Of a stretch of DNA of 8,107 nt, positions 1 to 7,355 are shown one piece after another. Under the pieces are notes generated by a model. That model ran no database searches, was not told where the DNA came from, and was given only the letters and a program-made list of their open reading frames with translations. Source of the DNA: CAUZEO01 sp963578625 (lineage in GTDB: Bacteria > Verrucomicrobiota > Kiritimatiellia > SLOV01); the NCBI GenBank assembly GCA_963578625.1, contig CAUZEO010000247.1, forward strand, positions 1-8,107, in the 5' to 3' direction. The translations under genes and the position numbers were made by a program. Position 1 is the first letter of the stretch. Each line of letters starts with the position of its first letter.

Positions 1-40
1 TTTCCCTCGTTCCGAGAGGGGTATGCCGGCCTGGTGCCTG

Positions 41-418
41 TCAGGGAGCCATGACGCTCTCGATGACCTCGGCGAGAACTTTCATTGTCGCAGGTTTCTG
101 CAGGTAGGCGTGGATCCCGATCCCCTTCACCTCTTCAATTTTCTCTTTTTCCGCAAACGCGGAGAGGATGACGACCCGCTGGTCGGGCTTGATCGCCTTT
201 ATTGCCTTCAGCGTAGCCACACCGTCCATCCCCGGCATGACCATATCGAGGATGACGAGGTCCGCTTGATGAGTCTTCAGATACTCGACCGCGTCGTGCC
301 CATTGGGGATGGTATGCACCGAGTGCCCCAAGCTGGACAACAGAAGCTGGTTCACTGCCAGTAATTCCGGCTCATCGTCAACCAACAATATGGATGCTCG
401 CAGAGGATCCTCGTTCAC
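41..418 (-). CDS. Stand-alone response regulator receiver (CheY-like) protein
   Basis: A 125-residue protein made only of one receiver domain, of the kind that accepts a phosphoryl group from a histidine kinase in the cytoplasm. The full active site is visible: acidic pair D14-D15 in ILLVDDE, phospho-acceptor D58 in LVILDMVMPGMDG, the Ser/Thr switch position S86 in VVILSAF, aromatic switch residue Y105, and conserved K108 in YLQKP. The length matches a single receiver fold (about 120 residues) with no room for a DNA-binding or enzymatic output domain. The start is GTG at 418-416; an AGGGG (minus strand, plus 424-428) lies 5 nt upstream, and an in-frame stop at 445-443 limits extension. It lies downstream of the sugar kinase on the same strand, but a promoter in the gap suggests separate transcription. 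The sequence style also resembles receivers at the ends of hybrid kinases. No cognate kinase is in the window, so the pathway is unknown. The family assignment is firm. Confidence 0.95.
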   Translation of the reverse strand: MNEDPLRASILLVDDEPELLAVNQLLLSSLGHSVHTIPNGHDAVEYLKTHQADLVILDMVMPGMDGVATLKAIKAIKPDQRVVILSAFAEKEKIEEVKGIGIHAYLQKPATMKVLAEVIESVMAP

Positions 419-459
419 GGCCGCCCCTAAATAGTAAGTGCTTCAGACAAGAAACCCGG

Positions 460-488
460 ATATTATTTTGAGGACGGAATGGTGTCAA
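460..488 (-). promoter_or_regulatory. Probable sigma70-type promoter of the receiver gene
   Basis: Reading the minus strand, an exact TTGACA (plus 483-488) is followed by a 17-nt spacer and TAATAT (plus 460-465, 4 of 6 matches to TATAAT). Transcription would begin near 453, giving a leader of about 35 nt before the GTG at 418. A 6-bp hairpin just upstream (496-513) lacks a T-run, so it is unlikely to terminate the kinase transcript efficiently. The spacing and the perfect -35 element make this the best promoter match I noticed in the window. It is an inference from sequence only. Confidence 0.55.
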
Positions 489-519
489 AGGACTTTCTTC
501 CGGATCGGGAAGATAAAAT

Positions 520-1632
520 TCAACTTTCGAGTTGGTTTCCGGCCCAGGCTCGCATGAATTCTATCAGCTCCTCATTTTCGGGACTCCGGCAATTTCGAAC
601 ATAATACCCGGAGGAGCAGACTCCGCAATGGAGTGCCTGCTCTGCGCCGCATCCGCTGAGGAGCCCGTGGCAGAATCCGGCGTTGAACACGTCTCCTGCT
701 CCTGTCGTCAATTTCGGATGCGATGTGTGGGGGCCGCAAACCTCGTATGCGCCGGAGGAATCGGCGGCGTGCGCGCTCGTGGTGGGGTGAATAATTACGA
801 TTGAAAGCCCCAAGGCATCGCGAATCAGGCGACAACGCTCACTGAGATCGTCACCTGGCCCGAGCCCGAGGACGTCGGCGCAGTAATTGGATTCGTTCTC
901 GTTGAGACCGAAGATTACGTCGGTCGCAGCCTGGAGGCCCGAGAGCAAGTGAAGGGCGTGCAGCAGATCCTCACTTGGTCTTTTTGCTGGATCGGCCAGA
1001 TCGACAAAGACGTGGGGACGGCAATTCGCCTCACGAATCAGGTCGCGAAACCCTTCAAAGAGACTATTCATGTACGGCAGCATCGTCCAATTCACGAATC
1101 CGATCAGATCCATCCCGCAGAGCAGCGCATTCAGATCCTCGATTGAGATCTGATCAAGCAGTCTATCCCACGATATTTCCGCCAGATTTTGCGTTTTCCC
1201 CAGCATGACCTTCCCATCCAGGAACTCCAATGCGGTCGTTTGGGCCGGCTCGGCGAGCAAAATAACCCGGTTGCAGGCGGCGGCAAGATCCTTAAAGACC
1301 GGGGCCACGCTGTCTTTTCCCAGCGCGCCCGCGTAGGTAACTTTGTGCCGGTAGCGTGCCATGGCGTTGGCCATAATCGGACCGTTGCCGCCAAGTTTGG
1401 TCATCAGGGAAACAATTTCGATGTTGCAGCTCAATCCCGCCGCATCGCGAATCCGGTCGCCGAATGATGCCATTGTGTCAAGTCGCTCGAACGTATCCAC
1501 ACCGGTTCGGACGTTCACGGCGTGAACGATTTCATCGATGAATCCGTCGAACCCCAATAAAACGGCCCGTGAGTCTGCCCCGTTCGACAGGATTTCAGCA
1601 GCGGAAAGCAAGGTCTCTGCATGACTGGACAT
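520..1632 (-). CDS. PfkB/ribokinase-family carbohydrate kinase
   Basis: A 370-residue cytoplasmic kinase expected to transfer phosphate from ATP to a hydroxyl of a sugar or nucleoside-like substrate. The N-terminal strand carries GFDGFIDEI (27-35), in the position where ribokinase-like enzymes hold substrate-binding Asp residues. LGGNGPIMANAMAR (80-93) and GALGKD (102-107) match the N-terminal PfkB region, FVDLADPAKR (209-218) and GLNENE (242-247, an NxxE-type Mg/phosphate motif) lie in the core, and LTTGAGDVFNAGF (308-320) is the C-terminal PfkB signature with GAGD anion hole and catalytic base D314. It is somewhat longer than typical ribokinases (about 310). Five cysteines lie within 28 residues near the C-terminus (C321, C328, C336, C339, C348). 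The ATG at 1632-1630 has only a poor Shine-Dalgarno (GCGGA close by, AGGGAG too far). It is divergent from uvrA. The substrate cannot be deduced from the sequence; no sugar transport or catabolic gene is nearby. Confidence 0.9.
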   Translation of the reverse strand: MSSHAETLLSAAEILSNGADSRAVLLGFDGFIDEIVHAVNVRTGVDTFERLDTMASFGDRIRDAAGLSCNIEIVSLMTKLGGNGPIMANAMARYRHKVTYAGALGKDSVAPVFKDLAAACNRVILLAEPAQTTALEFLDGKVMLGKTQNLAEISWDRLLDQISIEDLNALLCGMDLIGFVNWTMLPYMNSLFEGFRDLIREANCRPHVFVDLADPAKRPSEDLLHALHLLSGLQAATDVIFGLNENESNYCADVLGLGPGDDLSERCRLIRDALGLSIVIIHPTTSAHAADSSGAYEVCGPHTSHPKLTTGAGDVFNAGFCHGLLSGCGAEQALHCGVCSSGYYVRNCRSPENEELIEFMRAWAGNQLES

Positions 1633-1697
1633 GGGTCCGCTATATCACTTTCTCCCTGCTTTAGGGAATAATTGCCTCGGATTAACATTTCGCTTCA

Positions 1698-1726
1698 GAA
1701 TCGGTGCATGGTATTGTACCGGATTC
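1698..1726. promoter_or_regulatory. Imperfect dyad in the divergent kinase-uvrA gap; candidate operator
   Basis: The left arm GAATCGGTGCA (1698-1708) and right arm TGTACCGGATTC (1715-1726) are complementary over 11 pairs, counting one G-T mismatch (1706/1717) and one unpaired G (1722), around a 6-nt centre TGGTAT. The core CGGTGCA-N6-TGTACCG is 20 bp, a typical size for a dimeric repressor site. It covers TGGTATTGT (1709-1717), a possible extended -10 for uvrA, and on the minus strand TACAAT (1713-1718, 5 of 6 to TATAAT), a possible -10 for the kinase; neither has a good -35. No T-run follows on either strand, so a terminator is unlikely. A LexA-type operator is a possibility because uvrA is an SOS gene in many bacteria, but the sequence does not match the familiar CTGT-N8-ACAG or GAAC-N4-GTTC boxes. 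Confidence 0.4.
1709..1717 (+). promoter_or_regulatory. Possible extended -10 element for uvrA
   Basis: TGGTATTGT contains the TGn extension directly before TATTGT, which matches TATAAT at 4 of 6 positions. No recognisable TTGACA-like hexamer stands 16-18 nt upstream, as expected if the extended -10 compensates. Transcription would start around 1724, about 30 nt before the uvrA start codon. The element lies in the middle of the dyad at 1698-1726, so a protein bound there would block it. The match is weak by itself. Confidence 0.25.
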
Positions 1727-1752
1727 ACAATGGTCCAATTTCCTAACATGGT

Positions 1753-4707
1753 GTGAGCATGCCACAGGAGTGGATTTCAGTATCGGGAGCGCGTGAGCAC
1801 AATCTGCAGGGGATCTCCGTCCGGATCCCCAGGAATCGGCTCACCGTCATTACCGGACTTAGCGGGTCAGGTAAATCGTCTCTTGCATTCGATACCTTGT
1901 ATGCGGAGGGACAGCGCAAATACGTCGAGAGCCTGTCCGTCTACGCCCGCCAGTTTCTGGAGCAGATGCAGAAGCCGGACGTGGATACCATTGAGGGGCT
2001 TTCACCCGCCATTGCCATCGAGCAGCGCACCGCGGGCGCGAATCCGCGCTCTATCGTAGCGACCACCACGGAAATTCATGACTACTTGCGCCTCTTTTTC
2101 GCGAATATCGGGCACACTCACTGCTACCAGTGCGGTCGCGCCATCGCCCGGCAGAGCGCGGAGGAGATTGTGGAGCAGATGCTGGGCCTGCCCGATCTGA
2201 CGCGGATCATGATTCTCGCGCCATTGGTGCAGAGCCGGAAAGGCGAGCACGAGGATGTCCTGCAGTCGGTTCGGAAGGATGGATTCTCCCGGGTTAGAGT
2301 CAATGGCGAACTTCTCGAACTGGACCAGGTTCCTGCATTGAACAAGCGGAAAAAGCACTCGATCGATGTGATCGTGGATCGACTGGTGATCAACGACAAG
2401 GTTCGGTCCCGGCTCGCCGACTCGGTTGAAACCGCGTTGAAGCAGGGGGATGGAATGCTCATGGGGCTGGTACAGACGGGTACTGACCAGTGGCTTGAAA
2501 CCCTGCACTCCTCGAAGAACGCCTGCCCTTCCTGCCAGATCAGTTTCGATACCCTGACGCCCAGGCATTTCTCTTTCAATAGTCCGTACGGAGCTTGCAC
2601 GACTTGCCTGGGTTTGGGAACGAAGGAAGAGTTCGACGAGGATCTGATCGTTTCGGATGTCTCGAAATCCCTCGCAGATGGAGCCGTCGCTCCCTGGAAG
2701 CGGGGCGGACGGCTGTTGATCATCTACTACAACAAGTTGCTCCGGGCTATGGCGGCGCACTACGATATCGACATGGCGATTCCCTACCAGGAGTTGCCCG
2801 CGGACTTTAAGCGAATTCTGCTCCACGGTTCCGGAGATGAGATCGTTCCCTTCAAGTATTATCGCGGGTCCCGCTTGATCACGACGGAGAAGCCGTTTGA
2901 GGGTGTGATCCCGAACCTTGCCCGCAGGTACGAGGAGACCGAAAGCGAGTATACCCGCCAGCGACTGCGTTCGTACACCAGCCGGCAGAAGTGCCCCTCT
3001 TGCGCCGGTGCCCGACTGCGTCCCGAATCGCTCGCCTGCACCGTCCGTGACAAATCCATCACCGATCTAACTCGGATGTCCATCCTTGCTGCGCTCTCTT
3101 TTTTCGATGGGCTGGATTTGACGGATCACGAGGAGCATATTGTCCGCGACGTCGTGAAGGAAATCGGGCAGCGGCTTCAGTTCATGACGAATGTGGGATT
3201 GGACTATCTTACGCTGGATCGGGAAAGCGGTACGCTCTCCGGTGGAGAAGCGCAGCGCATCCGCCTGGCCACTCAGATCGGCGCCGGCCTTGTCGGGGTC
3301 CTGTACGTTCTCGACGAGCCCAGCATTGGTCTGCATCAGCGCGACAATCGGCGTCTGCTCGATACGCTGCACGGACTCAGGGATCTCGGCAACACCGTCA
3401 TCGTCGTGGAGCATGACGATCAAACGATTCGCGAAGCGGATTATGTCGTGGACCTGGGTCCCGGGGCCGGAATCCACGGGGGCCACGTCGTATCGCAGGG
3501 TTCGGTCGAAGATCTTCTGGCGTCCCCCCGATCGTTGACCGCGCGCTACTTGCGGCAGGATGTCGCTATTCACTTGCCGCCGGAACGAAAGAAGGCGGAG
3601 AACGGATATCTCGAGGTCGTCGGCGCATCGGAAAACAACTTAAAAGACATTCATGCGCGGTTCCCGCTGGGATTGCTGGTTTGCGTGACCGGTGTGTCCG
3701 GCAGCGGGAAAAGTACGCTCGTTGACGACATTTTACGTCGCGCGCTCTTTCGCCATTTCTATGCATCGAAGGACCGTCCGGGTCAGTTCCGGGAGTTGGT
3801 CGGCATCGAATTGGTGGACAAGGCCATCGTCATAGACCAGGCTCCGATCGGAAGAACGCCACGAAGCAACCCCGCCACCTATACCGGGGCGTTCTCTCTG
3901 ATCCGGGATCTGTTTGCTCGGCTGCCCGCGTCGAAAGTCCGCGGATATGGCGCCGGCCGCTATAGTTTCAACGTCAAGGGCGGGCGGTGCGAATCGTGCC
4001 GCGGGGATGGTGTTATTCGGATCGAAATGCACTTTTTACCTGACGTCTACGTCACCTGTGAACACTGCCGAGGGCAAAGGTACAACCGGGAAACTCTCCA
4101 GATAAAATACAAGGGCAAGAGCATCGCCGAAGTCCTGGACATGACGATTGACGAAGCGCTGGAGTTTTTCCGCCCGGTCCCGGGAGTCGAGCGCAAGGTT
4201 CGCACGCTCTCCGAGGTGGGGCTGGGATATCTTCGATTGGGGCAGCAGGCGACCACCCTGTCAGGCGGCGAAGCGCAACGCCTCAAGCTATCCACGGAAC
4301 TCAGCAAGAAATCAACAGGCCATACGATGTACCTCCTCGACGAACCAACGACCGGCTTGCATTTTGCCGATGTTCATCGGTTGATTCAGGTCCTGAACCG
4401 ACTCCGTGATTCCGGGAATACGGTTGTGATTATTGAGCACAATCTGGATGTTATCAAGATGGCCGACCATGTGATCGATCTCGGCCCGGAAGGCGGGGAG
4501 GCCGGTGGTGGAATCGTGGCGGAAGGCACACCTGAGCAGATCGCAGCCAATCCCGGTTCTCACACTGGGCGGTACCTGGTAGACGTGTTGGCGCAGATTC
4601 ATGGGAAGACGGGAAACGAGAAGCAAGACAGCGATGAGGATCAGGGAGGCGTCCGAAAGCGCCGTCGCAAGCACGGAACTTCGTCCGTAGGCTCCGTGGG
4701 CCCCTGA
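1753..4707 (+). CDS. uvrA: UvrABC excinuclease subunit A (DNA damage recognition ATPase)
   Basis: UvrA is the dimeric ABC-type ATPase that finds bulky DNA lesions and loads UvrB in nucleotide excision repair. This 984-residue copy is complete. The first ATPase half has Walker A GLSGSGKSS (35-43), ABC signature LSGGEAQR (495-502) and Walker B LYVLDEP (517-523); the second has Walker A GVSGSGKST (647-655), signature LSGGEAQR (836-843) and Walker B YLLDEP (860-865). Zinc module cysteines are present as C258/C261-C282/C285 and C746/C749-C769/C772, with the spacing of E. coli UvrA. After the usual GRYL end (939-942) there is an extra tail of about 42 residues, charged and basic (VRKRRRKHG), accounting for the excess over the E. 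coli protein (940). The start is either GTG 1753 or ATG 1759, two codons apart; no strong Shine-Dalgarno decides it, and ATG 1759 is equally likely. It heads a run of same-strand genes, with the TPR gene 16 bp downstream. Confidence 0.98.
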   Translation: MSMPQEWISVSGAREHNLQGISVRIPRNRLTVITGLSGSGKSSLAFDTLYAEGQRKYVESLSVYARQFLEQMQKPDVDTIEGLSPAIAIEQRTAGANPRSIVATTTEIHDYLRLFFANIGHTHCYQCGRAIARQSAEEIVEQMLGLPDLTRIMILAPLVQSRKGEHEDVLQSVRKDGFSRVRVNGELLELDQVPALNKRKKHSIDVIVDRLVINDKVRSRLADSVETALKQGDGMLMGLVQTGTDQWLETLHSSKNACPSCQISFDTLTPRHFSFNSPYGACTTCLGLGTKEEFDEDLIVSDVSKSLADGAVAPWKRGGRLLIIYYNKLLRAMAAHYDIDMAIPYQELPADFKRILLHGSGDEIVPFKYYRGSRLITTEKPFEGVIPNLARRYEETESEYTRQRLRSYTSRQKCPSCAGARLRPESLACTVRDKSITDLTRMSILAALSFFDGLDLTDHEEHIVRDVVKEIGQRLQFMTNVGLDYLTLDRESGTLSGGEAQRIRLATQIGAGLVGVLYVLDEPSIGLHQRDNRRLLDTLHGLRDLGNTVIVVEHDDQTIREADYVVDLGPGAGIHGGHVVSQGSVEDLLASPRSLTARYLRQDVAIHLPPERKKAENGYLEVVGASENNLKDIHARFPLGLLVCVTGVSGSGKSTLVDDILRRALFRHFYASKDRPGQFRELVGIELVDKAIVIDQAPIGRTPRSNPATYTGAFSLIRDLFARLPASKVRGYGAGRYSFNVKGGRCESCRGDGVIRIEMHFLPDVYVTCEHCRGQRYNRETLQIKYKGKSIAEVLDMTIDEALEFFRPVPGVERKVRTLSEVGLGYLRLGQQATTLSGGEAQRLKLSTELSKKSTGHTMYLLDEPTTGLHFADVHRLIQVLNRLRDSGNTVVIIEHNLDVIKMADHVIDLGPEGGEAGGGIVAEGTPEQIAANPGSHTGRYLVDVLAQIHGKTGNEKQDSDEDQGGVRKRRRKHGTSSVGSVGP

Positions 4708-4711
4708 GAAC

Positions 4712-4717
4712 AGGAGG
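4712..4717 (+). promoter_or_regulatory. Consensus ribosome binding site of the TPR gene
   Basis: A full AGGAGG lies 6 nt before the GTG at 4724 and 5 nt after the uvrA stop codon. It decides the start: the alternative in-frame ATG at 4736 would be 18 nt away, too far. It is the best Shine-Dalgarno match I noticed in the window, so this gene may be translated well even on a shared uvrA transcript. Confidence 0.85.
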
Positions 4718-4723
4718 AATCGA

Positions 4724-7273
4724 GTGGGTTTTTGGATGAGGAGGGTGGTGGCCCGGGCCGTTTTCGGGTGGTGCATTGCGTTGACTTTCGCGTCAACGGT
4801 CCACGCGGACTTTTTGCCGTGGGGAAAAGCGGACGAGCGCGCGTTTATTGCCGGCCGTTCTGCTTTGGAGGACGGGATGTTCGAGGTGGCCCGCCAGAAT
4901 CTCGAAGCATATATTTCCGAAACGCGCGCGAAACAGGGAAAGGCGCGGGCGTCGGTGCTTCTTGCGGAATGCCTTCACGCGCTGGGGCGGTACGAGGATG
5001 CGATTCTGCTATTGGCGGATCATCAAAAAGGGGCTCAGCGTGCAGGAATCGAGGCGGATTTCTCCTACTGGAAAGCGCGCTGCTATCAATCCCTGGGGGA
5101 GCCCGATCGCGCGTTGGAGTTGTTGGCGAAAGCAGAGGAAAACGGACCAGGAAGTGCCTCGCTCCCTGCGGTGATGCAACTGGCCGCTGCCGTTCTTATT
5201 GAAATAGGTGACCACGACGGCGCGGCGGACAAATTCGCCGAGTTTCTTGCTGCCTTTCCTGACCGCGAAGATGCGGCGGAAGTGGCATTGGAAAGAGCGA
5301 AAGTCTTTATCGAGTGCGGCCGCAATGCCCGGGCGTTGGAAGCTCTTGTAACCTTGAGCGACGACTATCCGGACGCCGTGGCTTCGCTGGAAGGAGCACT
5401 ACTCATCGGCAAGCAGCTCCGGCTCCTGGACGATGTCGGGGGGGCGAGGGCAGCACTTTTTCCACTGGCGACGAATCTTCAGGTCCAGGTGGAACTTCGG
5501 GCGGAAGCCTGGTTCGAATGCGCTGAGATGGAACGGGAAGCCGGCGATTTCGAAAACGCGGACCATGCGCTGGCCCAGGGCATTCTTTTGACCGGCGATG
5601 CCGGCGCGCGCGCGAGGGCACAGGCGGATCGCGGACGCATCCTCGTATTGTTGGGGCGGGAGGAAGAGGGGTTTTCGCTCATGCGTGAATCCGTTTTGAA
5701 TCAGCCGGATCCCGTTGCCGCGGCGGCGATTCAGATTGCATTTGCCGAAATGCTGCAGCAACAGGACAAGCACGGGCAGGCCGTGCAGGAATACCAGGTA
5801 TTCATGGAAGCGTTTTCCGGACAGGGCTTGGATTCGCGTGCCCTGTGGGGAAAGGCGTGGAGCCTTTGGGATCTTGGACGGTTCACGGAAGCGGCCAGTG
5901 TTTTCGAAAAAGTTTACGAACTGAATCCGGATCAGGAAATGCGTGCCGACTCGTTAATGAAAGCCGCGGACTCCCATTTTGCGGAGGGACAGTTCAACGC
6001 GGCCGCGGAGATATATCGGCGCTTTCGCGAGGAATTTCAAACTCACGCGCAGCGAGGACAGGCCCGGTTCCAGGAGGCGGAGTCATTTGCACAGGCCGAA
6101 GATTTCGACCGGGCGATCGAGTTGTTGGAAGACATTGCCCGGGAGAGCGCAGGAGGGCCCGAAGCGGGAACTGCCGCTTACCGGCGCGCATTGATGCTTG
6201 AGCGGGCGAAAAGGTACGAAGATGCTGTATTAGCGTACAGCGAGCTGCTGGAAACGGGCGGGAAAGAAGAGATCCCCGTCGAGGCGATGCACCGACGTGG
6301 CATTGTACGGTTTCGGCAGGGCGAGTATGAAATTGCGCTCGATGATTTCAGTCGCGTAGTTGAACTTGCAGAGCCCGGTCTGATGACGGACGAAGCCCAC
6401 CAGATGCGGGGAGAGGCTTTGTACATGCTCCAACGCGACACGGAGGCGCTGACAATCTGGCAAAACTTGATCGAGACAAATCCCGATTCGCCGCTCGCCC
6501 CGGTCATTCGATTCAGGCTGGGTGTGTACCAGTGGAACATTGGCGATTACGTGAAAGCCGAAGACCAGTTTCTGTCGCTGTTTCAAACCACTCCCGAGAA
6601 CGAGTTGGCCGAGCAGGCTCTTTACCTTGCCGCGCGCTCCGCCGAGAAACTGTCGAATCACGTCCAGGCTCTCGATCACAGCAAAACCTTGATCCGCGCG
6701 TATCCGGATAGTGCACTGACGCCGAAAGTGCGGATTCTCCAAGGGGAGATTCTACGCGAGATGGGGCGGTTCTCGGTGGCGATTATTTCACTCGAGCAAA
6801 TTATTCAGAATTGGCCCGATTCACCGCTGGTGGACCACGCGTGGGGTCTCATCGGAGACTGCCAGCGCACGTTGGGAACCGGAACGAACGGCGCCGCCCG
6901 GGCTGCCCGCTTCCAGGAGGCGCTGGATTCGTTCGGAACGGTGGTTGACAGCCCCGCGGCGCCGCCGGAGATGAAACTACAGGCAAAATACAAAATTGGA
7001 CGAGTGATAGAGCACCTGGATCTCCCGGACGATGCGCTCGACGCTTATACGGAAGTAGTTTATGCATACCTCAGCGAGTGGGCGACGGGTCACAGGCTGG
7101 GATCCCTGTATTTCGAAGAGGCCGCGTTACGGGGAGCGCGAATGCTGGAACAACGCGGGGAGACGCGTGAAGCCATCAATCTCTTACGCCAGGTAGTGAA
7201 CGCGAAGGGGGTGGGGGCGGATCAGGCGGAAGAGAGGATCCAGAAAATTCTGGAGCAGGACGAAGGGGAGTAG
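4724..7273 (+). CDS. Secreted multi-TPR (tetratricopeptide repeat) protein
   Basis: An 849-residue protein with a Sec signal peptide: basic MRRVVAR (5-11), a hydrophobic stretch, and a likely cleavage after VHA (28/29). No lipobox cysteine is placed for lipidation, so a soluble periplasmic protein is most likely. The rest appears all-helical and is filled with roughly twenty degenerate TPR-like helix pairs with the usual small-residue and aromatic pattern, such as ALWGKAWSLWDLGRFTEAAS (from 373), RRGIVRFRQGEYEIALDDF, RFRLGVYQWNIGDYVKAEDQ and GARMLEQRGETREAINLLRQ (near 803-822). Several end in NPD or YPDS turns, typical of TPR loops. TPR solenoids bind proteins or peptides; no catalytic domain or TM segment beyond the signal is visible. 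The GTG start is fixed by AGGAGG 6 nt upstream. Placement just before ExbB- and ExbD-type genes suggests it works with that channel in the envelope, comparable in principle to TPR partners of Tol-Pal (CpoB) or of the myxobacterial Agl/Glt machinery, but orthology with these is not shown. Confidence 0.85.
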   Translation: MGFWMRRVVARAVFGWCIALTFASTVHADFLPWGKADERAFIAGRSALEDGMFEVARQNLEAYISETRAKQGKARASVLLAECLHALGRYEDAILLLADHQKGAQRAGIEADFSYWKARCYQSLGEPDRALELLAKAEENGPGSASLPAVMQLAAAVLIEIGDHDGAADKFAEFLAAFPDREDAAEVALERAKVFIECGRNARALEALVTLSDDYPDAVASLEGALLIGKQLRLLDDVGGARAALFPLATNLQVQVELRAEAWFECAEMEREAGDFENADHALAQGILLTGDAGARARAQADRGRILVLLGREEEGFSLMRESVLNQPDPVAAAAIQIAFAEMLQQQDKHGQAVQEYQVFMEAFSGQGLDSRALWGKAWSLWDLGRFTEAASVFEKVYELNPDQEMRADSLMKAADSHFAEGQFNAAAEIYRRFREEFQTHAQRGQARFQEAESFAQAEDFDRAIELLEDIARESAGGPEAGTAAYRRALMLERAKRYEDAVLAYSELLETGGKEEIPVEAMHRRGIVRFRQGEYEIALDDFSRVVELAEPGLMTDEAHQMRGEALYMLQRDTEALTIWQNLIETNPDSPLAPVIRFRLGVYQWNIGDYVKAEDQFLSLFQTTPENELAEQALYLAARSAEKLSNHVQALDHSKTLIRAYPDSALTPKVRILQGEILREMGRFSVAIISLEQIIQNWPDSPLVDHAWGLIGDCQRTLGTGTNGAARAARFQEALDSFGTVVDSPAAPPEMKLQAKYKIGRVIEHLDLPDDALDAYTEVVYAYLSEWATGHRLGSLYFEEAALRGARMLEQRGETREAINLLRQVVNAKGVGADQAEERIQKILEQDEGE

Positions 7274-7283
7274 CTGTGCGCCC

Positions 7284-7320
7284 TGAGGTGGAAACTTATG
7301 ATGTAGCCTCATTCGTGAGG
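7284..7320 (+). other. Alternative hairpins in the TPR-exbB gap
   Basis: In the 82-bp gap between the TPR gene and the channel gene, CCTCA (7307-7311) pairs perfectly with TGAGG at 7316-7320 around a TTCG tetraloop. A second TGAGG at 7284-7288 could pair with the same CCTCA instead, so the two folds are mutually exclusive. No T-run follows, so this is not a standard terminator; it could be an RNA processing or translation-tuning element, or chance. TATGAT at 7297-7302 resembles a -10 box but has no acceptable -35, so I do not call a promoter. Confidence 0.3.
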
Positions 7321-7355
7321 AAAACCGGACGTATGAATTCAGGAAGTAGCTATCG

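Noticed and set aside
4..20. GC-rich 5-bp hairpin (CCCTC/GAGGG) about 20 nt after the receiver stop, as a terminator
   Set aside because: On the minus strand it is followed by AAA rather than a T-run, and the window ends there, so a terminator cannot be supported.
23..364. 113-codon open frame on the plus strand over the receiver gene
   Set aside because: The minus strand has all receiver active-site residues; the plus product resembles nothing.
496..513. 6-bp hairpin (TCTTCC/GGAAGA) just after the kinase stop, as a terminator
   Set aside because: The stem is short and no T-run follows on the minus strand; termination would be weak at best.
1653..1667. Small hairpin TCCCT-GCTTT-AGGGA upstream of the kinase start
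   Set aside because: It is only 5 bp; the AGGGA it would mask is about 20 nt from the ATG, too far to be the working ribosome site.
1672..1701. TTGCCT and CAGAAT as a uvrA promoter
   Set aside because: Both hexamers are weak (CAGAAT matches 4 of 6) with an 18-nt spacer; the extended -10 at 1709 is no worse and closer to the gene.
2002..2826. 274-codon open frame on the minus strand inside uvrA
   Set aside because: It lies fully antisense to highly conserved UvrA coding sequence and its translation shows no recognisable domain; a shadow of codon bias.
6230..6742. 170-codon open frame on the minus strand inside the TPR gene
   Set aside because: Antisense to regular TPR coding sequence, with no family resemblance.
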